This document shows, piece after piece, positions 9,814 through 19,100 of a DNA stretch of 64,000 bases. Where the stretch lies: positions 62,001 through 126,000 of the forward strand of contig NC_009045.1 of the NCBI RefSeq assembly GCF_000209165.1. Reading direction: 5' to 3'. The stretch is from Scheffersomyces stipitis CBS 6054 (Eukaryota; Ascomycota; Pichiomycetes; Serinales; Debaryomycetaceae). Within the stretch, counting starts at the first letter, position 1. Each line of letters starts with the position of its first letter. The notes under the pieces were generated by a model, which worked only from the letters and a program-made list of their open reading frames with translations, did not search any database and had not been told where the DNA came from. The position numbers and the translations under genes are program-made.

Positions 9814-10436
9814 AGTTGGCAGACAAACTTACGATTAACGCAGACTAATAGAGCAGACTACTACAAGTTATACCAAATGTAACAGTAGCAAGAGATGTTA
9901 TGGTATAAATAATGTACAACACTAATGAAGTAGAAATTAATGTAGACAATGCTAATGAGCAGTACGAATAGTAGTAGCAATGAACAGCACTACAACGTAG
10001 AACGATGCCATAGTCGATACTTCGTGGAATAGTAGAGTAGATTTGCGGCTGAGTTGATTTTCAGATTGCTAAAGAGTTCTGTTTCTACTTTGAGCTTTAT
10101 TTCCTGTTTCATATTAATACACAATTCCTCTCCACTGAGTCAACGACAGGAATTCAACATAAATTAGTGTTCTCATTATCTATTCGGTTCCAATCCTCAG
10201 TAGGTGCAAAATTCTAGTAAATAGGCTTTAATTGCAATACATAGCCTTTCGTAAAAAAAAAAAAAAAAGATATTTTTCGTCCATACAATTTGAGCGCGGC
10301 GGACAACTTTACATGTCAATAAATAGAACTATGTGAAATTCAGAGATCTCACCACCGCATCCGTTTCTTTATCACGCTTGGCGTTAAATTCTTTCTCCTT
10401 CGCATCTTCTGGCTCAACTATAGGACTTTGTTGACA
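9814..10436. promoter_or_regulatory. Promoter region of the GLTP gene with poly(dA) tract
   Basis: A run of 16 A at 10253-10268 lies about 170 bp before the GLTP start codon, as in nucleosome-depleted yeast promoters. Between 9910 and 9975 there is an imperfect two-copy repeat around AATGTA-ACAA-GCTAATGA. No gene was seen. Confidence 0.45.
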
Positions 10437-11030
10437 ATGTCTACTTTCTTCGACGAAATGAAAAAGTCCTTCGTGGACGTGTCTGTTACTGACAACAAGA
10501 TCGACACTGCTGGCTTCTTGGAAGCTTCTGAATCTTTGGTCAAGTTGTTTGACTTGTTGGGCTCCTCTGCCTTCTCTGTAGTCCAGAAGGATATGACTGG
10601 TAATATCACCAAGATCAGAGCCAAGTTGTTGGAAGACCCTGCCAATTCTTCTACTTTGCAAGACTTGGTGTTGTCCGAAGCTGGCACCAAGAACAAGAAG
10701 GCTACCCAAGGTTTGTTGTGGTTGAGTCGTGGTTTACAATTCACAGCCCAGGCCATGAGAGAAACGGTCGACTTGCCATCTGCCGAGTTAACGAAGACCT
10801 TCACTGACGCATACGGTAAGACATTGTCGCAATACCACGGCATTTTGATCAAGCCTATCTTCAAATTGGCCATGCAAGCATGTCCGTACAGAAAGGACTT
10901 TTTTGCCAAGTTGGGTGCTGACCAGGAAAAGGTTGGCCAACAATTATCTGCTTGGCTCGAAGCCTTGGAAGCCATCGTCAAGCTCATTATCGAGTTCTTC
11001 ACCTCTGGAAACTATGGCAAGGGTTTGTAG
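10437..11030 (+). CDS. Glycolipid transfer protein (GLTP domain, HET-C2-like)
   Basis: The 197-residue protein is a single GLTP fold. The sugar-headgroup residues of the family are recognisable: Asp-x3-Asn-x2-Lys in KDMTGNITKIR, Trp in LLWLSRGLQF, and His in SQYHGILIKPIF. GLTPs shuttle sphingolipids with a sugar head between membranes in the cytosol; fungal HET-C2 is the closest well-known relative. Length matches the family (about 200-210). The ATG at 10437 (MSTFFDEMKKSF) is the first in frame. Codon use is TTG-rich and biased, suggesting good expression. Confidence 0.93.
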   Translation: MSTFFDEMKKSFVDVSVTDNKIDTAGFLEASESLVKLFDLLGSSAFSVVQKDMTGNITKIRAKLLEDPANSSTLQDLVLSEAGTKNKKATQGLLWLSRGLQFTAQAMRETVDLPSAELTKTFTDAYGKTLSQYHGILIKPIFKLAMQACPYRKDFFAKLGADQEKVGQQLSAWLEALEAIVKLIIEFFTSGNYGKGL

Positions 11031-11296
11031 ACAGTTCATACTAGAATCAATATATAACGAGAATTGAAAGTTTTAAATCTACCGTATCTATTTTGCGTGC
11101 TTTATCAACTTTGCATCTATTCTTATCATATCCAATGACCAATACAATACCTTAGATCCGCTGTCGTATCACACATGAGTTCTACTATAGTTTCGTTCAC
11201 ATAAATTCAATGACATATATAGATCTTTGATATTCAAACAAAACCTATATATTCTATAATACTATTTACAATAAAATCATCACCATGATATTATCC

Positions 11297-11677
11297 CTAT
11301 AAACTCTCCTCATCCTGGCTTATTCCGATCTTCTTGGTCTCTTGCATCAACTCGTACAACTGGCCGATCTGTTCTGGAGACATTTTCTCCAAGTCCTGTT
11401 GCTTCATCTTTCCGTCCAACCAGGTTCCGCCATCGATCTCACGCAAGTAGTCCTGCCACTGTGTCAAGAACCCAACGATGTGCAACGGATTGTCGATCTT
11501 CTGGTGAGCCTTGAACTCTGCCTTTACATATTGATCTCCAAGAGGCCTAAGCTCAGTAGGCAATTTAGAAGCATGTGCTCTCAAAATCGCTCTGTACAAC
11601 TGCAAGGGAGGTAAAAGCGGAGCAGTATTACGAACTTGACGACGTGGTCTGACTGACCGCACTAAACTAGGTCTCAT
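11297..11677 (-). CDS. SDH7: Succinate dehydrogenase assembly factor 3 (ACN9/SDHAF3)
   Basis: The 126-residue LYR-motif protein has Leu27-Tyr28-Arg29. An Arg-rich, acid-free N-terminus ([17 protein letters not shown]) acts as mitochondrial presequence. The conserved ACN9 core [20 protein letters not shown] follows, and the C-terminus is acidic. SDH7 works in the matrix, protecting the iron-sulphur subunit of complex II while it is built; loss impairs growth on acetate in yeast. The frame runs upstream to 11824, but the ATG at 11675-11677 gives the presequence. A CACGTG site lies 91 bp upstream of the start. Confidence 0.93.
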   Translation of the reverse strand: MRPSLVRSVRPRRQVRNTAPLLPPLQLYRAILRAHASKLPTELRPLGDQYVKAEFKAHQKIDNPLHIVGFLTQWQDYLREIDGGTWLDGKMKQQDLEKMSPEQIGQLYELMQETKKIGISQDEESL

Positions 11678-12571
11678 AGCTGAAATCAGGTCGCTTTGCT
11701 GACAGAAATCAAGTTCTACATAGATTCTGTATGCTAAATGTACCCACAGAAAATTTTGATAGCAGATCACGTGCGCTTGACTATAGATTTGTGGTACACC
11801 TGCAACAGAACCATATAGATACAAAGTAAAATCCTGATAATAGACGATATTATAATGGTTATAATGGTTCCTACCAGAATTGGTAATCTTTCTTACTTAA
11901 CTCCTGCAACTTCACAAAGAAAGCCATTAAGAATCCATTTCAAAAAGTTCACATATAGTCTTCCAAATACTAAACTCTGTATCAGAAAACATCACAATGG
12001 TCTTAACAAGACTTTTGAAGAATCAATACATTAAAAAAGTACTCCACTTTTGTTTGAAGTAAACAACAACAACAACATATGACTTCAAGTTTCCATCTCA
12101 TTAGTTCGGTAGCGCAATGTCTCCAAGTGCCTTATTCTTGAATCGAGAAAGGCACGAGTCGATCCAAAACCAGAATTTAACACTACCAACGCAGAATTAA
12201 AAATAGATAGTACCCCCTCGTCAAATGCTACAGTGCTGGCATTCCGTGGAGAGACAATTGCTCTCTTAGAATCCAACACCAATTACCTAATTAGTGGAGT
12301 TGGAGATTAAGCTATCCTGCACAGTACAATTACACTCATGCATACTTTGCATAAGTGCAGCAGCCCTTTTGCCCAATGCGGTAATGGTTTAGATGCTGAA
12401 AAATTCCCAAAACTGAAGTCTATGTAGACTAACTAAAAAACACCCTACAGGGCAAATTACACCCATTTCGCTCGATTGGGGTTTGATGTTTAAAAGTAAA
12501 AGATTTCCCACCTTCTGGTGTTAGCATCACCAGAGACTCCGTTTTTCTCAAACGACATTATACCACCTAAG
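11678..12571. promoter_or_regulatory. Divergent intergenic region SDH7 / Ser-rich gene 1
   Basis: Apart from the E-box near SDH7, I see only weak features. There is a direct repeat GGTTATAAT-GGTTATAATGG around 11855-11870, several ACAACAAC copies near 12062, and AT-rich sequence. A 65-codon minus-strand frame at 12085-12282 is not protein-like. Confidence 0.35.
11768..11773. promoter_or_regulatory. CACGTG E-box upstream of SDH7
   Basis: TCACGTGC lies 91 bp before the SDH7 start codon. CACGTG is the core site of Cbf1 and of other yeast bHLH factors. In CTG-clade yeasts Cbf1 is linked to respiratory and sulphur genes, which would suit a complex II assembly factor. Use of the site is inferred from the motif only. 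Confidence 0.4.
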
Positions 12572-14980
12572 ATGAGATTTGGAGTAGTAATAACTGCTTT
12601 CGCAGCCATATCCTCACTTGTGAGTGCCGCTCCCACCAAGGGGGCATTGAAAGAAGTTTCCTCTGAAAAGTTCGACTTCGATCTCGATTCGATAATAGCA
12701 AAACTCGAGACTTTAAACCCTACGAAACGGGATATCAGGAAGAGAGACTCCAGCCAATTTGTAAACTCATTATTGGAGCTGTTGCAAGGCTCCAACTTGA
12801 TTGATGAACTTTTCAAACAGATTGTCAACAGTACTGAAAATGAAGAAACATTATCTCAATCAGTTGTTTCAGCTATATCCAGAAATAAAGTGAACCCAGA
12901 CACAATCTATGATGCCATGGATGATTCCGACTTATTTCCTCAATTTTACAACTACGTTTTGAGTGACAAGGAATTGAAACCTACTGCTGTTGAATATGCC
13001 AAAAACTTGTATCAGAATGGTAAACTTACTCTTTCTGAGTTCAAGGAAGTGACAGAATCAGAGGTTAAGAGAGAACTTGCAGTGCAACATTCTAAGTTGT
13101 CCAAGAAGGATTTGGACTACGTCACCAAAATCTATCAATCGTTAGCAAGCTCCAACTTGCTCAGCAGTGTGACAGACTCCATTTTCGACAACGAAAATTT
13201 AAAAGAATCAAGCAGTTCTTTCATTAAAACCAGCATAATGAATACTCCTTGTGACAAGAGCTTTGAAGTTATCAAGAGATCTGGTCAAGCATCTGACTTA
13301 ATCGCAAGATCCTTGAAATCTTCAGAATTACAAAACAAGTTCGCCAGAGAAATTTCCAACAAGGTTATTGACGGATCTCTTTCGAAGAGAGCAATTGTCG
13401 GTTCTGTTGGAGCCAGTGCCGCTATTGGCGAAGAACCTGTGTCAGCTGCTGCAATTGACGCTTCTGTTGCTGTTGACATTGGAGTTTCTGCCACTTCTGA
13501 GACTTCTGCCACTCCTGATATAGTCAAAACTTCTGAAACCACTGCTGGTACAGCTACCGCAGAGGGTCTCTTAGGTGACATTGACGGCTTGTTAGGTGGC
13601 GAAGAGAATTCTGCTACTATTGCATCTTCCGCTCTGGTTGCCACATCCAATACTGCTGCTACAACCAAATCCCCAGATTTATTGGGAGGTATTTTGGGTG
13701 ATATCTTGGGCGGGGATGATACTGATACTTCTGCAACCACAACATCAGCATCAACTTCTGCTACTGCTGCCACAACTTCTACTAAGGGGAACCTCATCGA
13801 TGATCTTTTCGGTGGCTTATTTGGAGACAGCAGTAACACTGCTACCAGCTCATCTTCTGCCCAAGCTACTGCCACCGCAACTGCTACTTCCTCTTCCGGT
13901 GGTTCTTTCTTTGACAGCATTCTCGGAATCTTTGGTCTTGGCGGAGATTCTTCAAGTCCAACTACAACAACTTCCTCTGCTCCAAAATCCACATCGACCG
14001 GCTCTCTTTTTGATGATATCATTGATGGGGTCGATGACTTATTAGGTGGTGGAGATACAGGCTCTACCAAGACTTCTTCATCTTCATCTTCAACCTCCAC
14101 CTCTGGGTCTTTGTTGGATGATATTTTCGATGAATTTTTTGGCAGCAGTAGCAGCTCAACCTCAACTCCTGCGTCCTCCTCCTCCTCGTCAAGTGGAGAT
14201 TGGTTGAGTGATCTTTTGGATTCGTTTTTTGGGCCATCTAATTCAACCAGCTCTCCTAAATCCACATCATCTGGATCATCTTCAAACCTTTTGGAAGATC
14301 TCATTAACGAACTTTTTCCAGAAGGAACTAATACAACTAGTTCCGGAAATGGAGAGAGTCTCCTAGATGTCATAATTGGAATTGGGGAAGATTTACTTGG
14401 TGACTTATTTGGAGGCTCTTCAGGAAGTTCCACTGGAGGCTCCAGTCTTTTGGCTGGTATCTTCGCAATTGCAGCAGATGTCGTTTCAGACTTGTTTGGC
14501 CTCCTTTCATCTGATGCTGGATCTCTTCTTTCATATGGAGAAAGCTTTATTGGCTCGCTTATCAAGGGCCTCTTCGGTCTGTTGTTTTCGTCTACGAGTT
14601 CTTCAAGCTCTTCCGGCAAAGGTTTAATAGAATCAATTCTTGACGCTATATTTGGAGGTGTTTCTGGTTCATCTTCAACATCTACTGGGAGCTTCTCATC
14701 TATATTTGGTTCTATCGTCAGCGAGATTCTTGATGCTATTTTTGGAGACTCTTCTTCTTCCTCAAGCAGCTCCTCTTCATCATCGGGTTCTTCCTTGTTT
14801 GGATCTACTCCAAAACAATGTTGCTGTCCAAGCATTGTCAAGAGAAACTTGGCTAAAAGAGAACTTAGAGTTCAAATTAGACAGAGCATCAGAAAGAGTA
14901 TTACAAGAGCAATAGAACAAAAAGCTCAGAAGCAAGCTTCGTCACAGTACATTGACTACATCGACTCCTTACAGAAGTAG
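12572..14980 (+). CDS. Secreted Ser-rich protein with hydrophobic modules and dibasic cleavage sites
   Basis: This is an 802-residue secretory protein I cannot assign. A signal peptide (MRFGVVITAFAAISSLVSA) is followed by Kex2-type Lys-Arg at 52-53 and 57-58. A helical, non-repetitive domain spans about 60-270 and ends near another Lys-Arg at about 272. From about 300 to 745, a dozen or more short Leu/Ile/Phe/Gly-Asp modules (for example LLDDIFDEFFGSSSS, NLIDDLFGGLFGDSS) alternate with Ser/Thr-rich linkers. Three adjacent Cys precede Lys-Arg at 757-758 and 762-763. A 39-residue basic tail closes the protein. There is no GPI signal, so it is probably secreted or wall-trapped. The frame is open upstream without ATG. 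The following gene shares the module design. Confidence 0.88.
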   Translation: MRFGVVITAFAAISSLVSAAPTKGALKEVSSEKFDFDLDSIIAKLETLNPTKRDIRKRDSSQFVNSLLELLQGSNLIDELFKQIVNSTENEETLSQSVVSAISRNKVNPDTIYDAMDDSDLFPQFYNYVLSDKELKPTAVEYAKNLYQNGKLTLSEFKEVTESEVKRELAVQHSKLSKKDLDYVTKIYQSLASSNLLSSVTDSIFDNENLKESSSSFIKTSIMNTPCDKSFEVIKRSGQASDLIARSLKSSELQNKFAREISNKVIDGSLSKRAIVGSVGASAAIGEEPVSAAAIDASVAVDIGVSATSETSATPDIVKTSETTAGTATAEGLLGDIDGLLGGEENSATIASSALVATSNTAATTKSPDLLGGILGDILGGDDTDTSATTTSASTSATAATTSTKGNLIDDLFGGLFGDSSNTATSSSSAQATATATATSSSGGSFFDSILGIFGLGGDSSSPTTTTSSAPKSTSTGSLFDDIIDGVDDLLGGGDTGSTKTSSSSSSTSTSGSLLDDIFDEFFGSSSSSTSTPASSSSSSSGDWLSDLLDSFFGPSNSTSSPKSTSSGSSSNLLEDLINELFPEGTNTTSSGNGESLLDVIIGIGEDLLGDLFGGSSGSSTGGSSLLAGIFAIAADVVSDLFGLLSSDAGSLLSYGESFIGSLIKGLFGLLFSSTSSSSSSGKGLIESILDAIFGGVSGSSSTSTGSFSSIFGSIVSEILDAIFGDSSSSSSSSSSSSGSSLFGSTPKQCCCPSIVKRNLAKRELRVQIRQSIRKSITRAIEQKAQKQASSQYIDYIDSLQK
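13386..14820 (+). repeat. Array of degenerate hydrophobic-module/Ser-linker repeats (Ser-rich gene 1)
   Basis: Within the gene, units of about 25-45 residues repeat in pattern rather than exact sequence. Each is a 10-20-residue hydrophobic stretch of L-L-x-D-I/L-x-x-x-F/L-F-G type, then a Ser/Thr/Gly-rich linker. Long TCT/TCA/TCC runs create a 518-codon open frame on the opposite strand, which is a by-product. Confidence 0.7.
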
Positions 14981-16186
14981 TAGTCTACAACCATACCATA
15001 GGCTAGTCCTAATTCATTTATTGTATACCTAGTTACCAAAAGCGTAAAATATTTAATGTCACGACTAATGTTGTTAATGATTTTCTGTATGATTGTATTT
15101 TACATACCTCTTAGAGCTAGACAGTGTTCTCAAAGTTCAGTAGTTTGTGGCAGTCTTCCGAGACGTTCCGCAAGTCAACGAGGAGGCTTCCAGCACTGCT
15201 TAAAATAGAACGAAACCAAACAGAGAGAATGTACTTACCAAAAGCTTCAAGGCAAATAAAGGAACGTACATTTCCTTATTTGGAACACTAAAGTAGTAGC
15301 TACCAACTAAATCTCGGAACCCCTCCAGGTCTCGCTTATCATGTGAATGAGGTTACCAACGGCATGAAGTTTAGGCTCTGGATTCTAAGCCAAGAGATAA
15401 ACACATTTAACCTCAACTGCCCAAGTGATGTGGGGACAAAAGCAAAACTTTAAATATTCCGAGTGGCACGGATAATTACCCAAAGAGGTTCACAATCAAT
15501 TCCCAATACTGCTTCTTCAATCAATTTATAGAACAGAATCCTATTTTGCGTGAGTTATTCATGAACAACCAATATCAACCCATTTTGCTTCGTGAACCAA
15601 AGGATTTACAGACTTCATGACAATGGACAGATATGCTCATTTGTAAAGGCAAGGTTTGGATTCGCTCTACTGGCCACAAAGTATGAGACAATAGTGAAAA
15701 AAAAACTTTTTCGCAACAATTCCATACTTTGGCCCAAACCGGAAAGACTCAAATGCTGAAGGGGAAAAAACAAATCTCTTTACCAAATTAGGCAATTGGT
15801 GCAACCCGCACCCGATTGAACGATTTTGCAATAATTTTCCTAATTCAGTTGAAGTAAGGTGGGCCACATGAGTCCCAGTTAACCAAATTAGTTCATACAA
15901 AATTACTTGTTTGGGTCCGAAAACTTCAGAAAAATCTACCCCAACTAGAGGGCGATCTTATATATCTCGGGCTACGACCCCTGTCTCTATTCCAACAACT
16001 TGTTGCTTGAAAGTTTTCCTTTTGCTTGTCTTCAAGGTATATTATTCCCTCGTTTCAACGTCACTTCCCACTGTATTTCTTCAGGCTCGTATTCAGTCAC
16101 CACAACGACCAATTTGCAACCTCAACCTTTTGAAGTTCTTCTGATGAAACAGTAATAAAAGTGGGATAGCAAAACTAAATTAAAGT
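14981..16186. promoter_or_regulatory. Long promoter of the GPI-anchored repeat gene
   Basis: These 1.2 kb contain no ATG-initiated frame that looks like protein. A TATA element (TTATATATC) lies around 15958-15966, about 220 bp before the start codon. A nine-base A run followed by CTTTTT is near 15700. AGGGG, the stress-response core, occurs at 15760-15764. Such long upstream regions are common for regulated cell-wall genes. Confidence 0.4.
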
Positions 16187-19100
16187 ATGAGAATAACAAC
16201 CGTGTTAAACACCATTGTGCTAGCCTCAGCAGTAGTATCAGCCGATGGAAAACCCAATAATAACGTCATCAACCAAAAAAGGGGGTTCTTCGACTCATTG
16301 CTAAGCGGCTTAACTGGCAGTTCATCCAGTCCAGCAGCAGCAGCTCCAATCTCTGCCTCCGTTCAAGCCGATACCCCGGTGGCAGATGCCAATGCAGATG
16401 CGGTGGTAGCAGCTCCAGCAGCCGCTCCAGCAGCAGCCGCTCCAGTGGCAGCAGCTCCACAATCTGTTCCAATCTTAGCATCATCCCCAGTAACTGCCGC
16501 AACAGTAGCTGCAGCAGAAGCCAACACATTAATTAATACCCTTGCAGATGCAGCTACCAGTTCATCCGGAGAAAGCAAATTCTTCGATCTCTTTGGTGTA
16601 GACTCATCTAGCTCTCTTTATAATTCAAGCTCTTCTGAGAGTTCCTCATCTTCAACCTCATCCTCATCCACCTTACTTACTACCACAACTCCAGGAACCA
16701 CAACTACTTCAACTGGCATTGATAACTTGGATGGTCTCTTTGGATCGAGCAATCCAACTAGATCTAGCCAAGCCATTAACACACTTCTCCCTACCTCATC
16801 TCCTATACAAAGTACAACTTCAACCGCTAAAGGGTTATTCGCCCTTCTTGGATTAGGGAACGCAGCAACAAAATCTTCGGAAGAATTATCAAGTTCAACT
16901 GGAGTTTCAAGTTCTACTGTGTCATCTAGTTCGTCTTCAGAAGACATTTTTGAACTTCTTGGCTTAAGCGAGTCAGTATCTAGTTCAAGCGAATCATCAA
17001 GCTCTGCATCCTCTGCGGACTTATTTGGCCTTCTTGGTCTTGAAGATTCTTCTGATGACTCTTCCTCTTCTGTGGTTTCTCCTTCTGCTTCTTCGTCGAT
17101 TGCAGCAGTCACTACAACCAACAGGTTTGCTGCACTCTTTGGATTGGGAGGTAGTTCCAGCTCATCGTCTGCCGTCATTGCCTTGCCAACTACTTCTTCA
17201 GCAAAACTTTTGGTTGCTTCTTCAACTGTCTCTTCAGTTTCTAGCAATTCACCCACTCCAAATGCATTGGCAAGATTGTTTGGATTAGGAACTCCTTCCT
17301 CCTCTGAATCCAGCTCATCTAGTGCTTCTGCTTCTGACATTTTTGATTTCTTAAATAATGACAACACAGTGAACACTAGTTCGACCTCAGCTGGTAAACT
17401 TGGTTTTGCTGCTGTAGCTGCTGTGTCGGATTCAGACTCACTCGAAGATTGTACTGATGATGACACTCCAACTACTAGTTACAGTATTCCGGACCTTTCA
17501 GATATCACAGATATTAGTCTCTCAACAGATTTTACAGATCTGGTCAGCTCTGATGAGGACGATTGTTCTGACGAAATCAGTAACACTGTTGTCCCAACCA
17601 GTTACAGTATTCCAGACATTTCTGACATAACAGGCGATGCTACTTCCGGTCCCGCTTCTACTGATATTGCTGCTTCTTCTGACGAAGACGATTGTTCTGA
17701 CGAAATCAGTAACACTGTTGTCCCAACCAGTTACAGTATTCCAGACATTTCTGACATAACAGGCGATGCTACTTCCGGTCCCGCTTCTACTGATATTGCT
17801 GCTTCTTCTGACGAAGACGATTGTTCTGACGAAATCAGTAATAGTGTTGTGCCAACCAGTTACAGTATTCCAGATATTTCTGACATAACTAGTGGTGTCA
17901 CTTCTGGTCCTTCTAGTGTTGCTTCATCTGACGACGCTATCTCTTCTGATGAAGACGATTGTTCTGATGAGATTAGTAACAGTGTTGATCCAACCAGTTA
18001 CAGTATTCCAGATATTTCTGACATAACTAGTGGTGTCACTTCCGATCCTTCTAGTGTTGCTTCATCTGACGTAGCAATCTCTTCTGATGAAGACGATTGT
18101 TCTGATGAGATTAGTAACAGTGTTGACCCAACCAGTTACAGCATTCCAGATATTTCTGACATAACTAGTGGTGTCACTTCCGATCCTTCTAGTGTTGCTT
18201 CATCTGACGTAGCAATCTCTTCTGATGAAGACGATTGTTCTGATGAGATTAGTAACAGTGTTGATCCAACCAGTTACAGTATTCCAGATATTTCTGACAT
18301 AACTAGTGGTGTCACTTCTGATCCTTCTAGTGTTGCTTCATCTGACGTAGCAATCTCTTCTGATGAAGACGATTGTTCTGATGAGATTAGTAACAGTGTT
18401 GACCCAACCAGTTACAGTATTCCAGATATTTCTGACATTACTAGTGGTGTCACTTCTGATCCTTCTAGTGTTGCTTCATCTGATGTCGCTATCTCTTCTG
18501 ACGAGGAAGATTGTTCTGATGAGATCAGCCAGAGTGTTGATCCAACCAGTTTCAGTATTCCAGACCTTTCTAGTGAAGTTACTGATCCAATCTCGTTTAC
18601 GGAATCATCAGATGATGACGATGAGACTGATTGCTCAGAAGAAACCAAACCTCCAATTGTATCCACTGAGGTTACAACTGTTACTACTACATCCCATGTA
18701 ACTATTGTCACTGGTGGTTCTACTATCGTTTCCGTTATCACCAACAAGGTTACATCTACCGTTGAAGAAGACGACGACGATGAATATGACTGTGAAAGTA
18801 CCGTTACTGAAGTTGTTACCAATGTCATTTCCAATAACGGAGTTGTAACTACTATCACCAACATTGTAACGAGGACTACTATTGTTCCTGGCGATGGTGA
18901 TTATGCTACTACCATTACCGATGATGACGATTACGAGACAGTGGAAGTCGACTGCGATGAAACTGTCTACGAGACTCACTACAGAACCACCACTGTCGTC
19001 AATAACGGTGTTGCTCAAACAACAGTTATCACGGTCACCAATACTTACACTTATGAAAACGAAGAAACTGGCTGGAGTGAAGAAGAAGAAGATTGCGATG

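Noticed and set aside
12085..12300. Possible tRNA (GTTCGGTAGCGCAATG resembles an A box)
   Set aside because: No matching T-arm or acceptor stem could be folded; the 65-codon frame there is also not protein-like.
13285..14841. A 518-codon open frame antisense to the first Ser-rich gene
   Set aside because: It is a mirror of TCT/TCA/TCC serine runs and hydrophobic modules, giving low-complexity Glu/Pro/Val-rich sequence without family resemblance. The sense gene has a signal peptide and coherent architecture.
16618..17466. A 282-codon antisense frame in the GPI-anchored gene, with similar ones at 18412-18864 and 18635-19471
   Set aside because: The same effect of repetitive Ser/Asp codons read backwards; no plausible protein.
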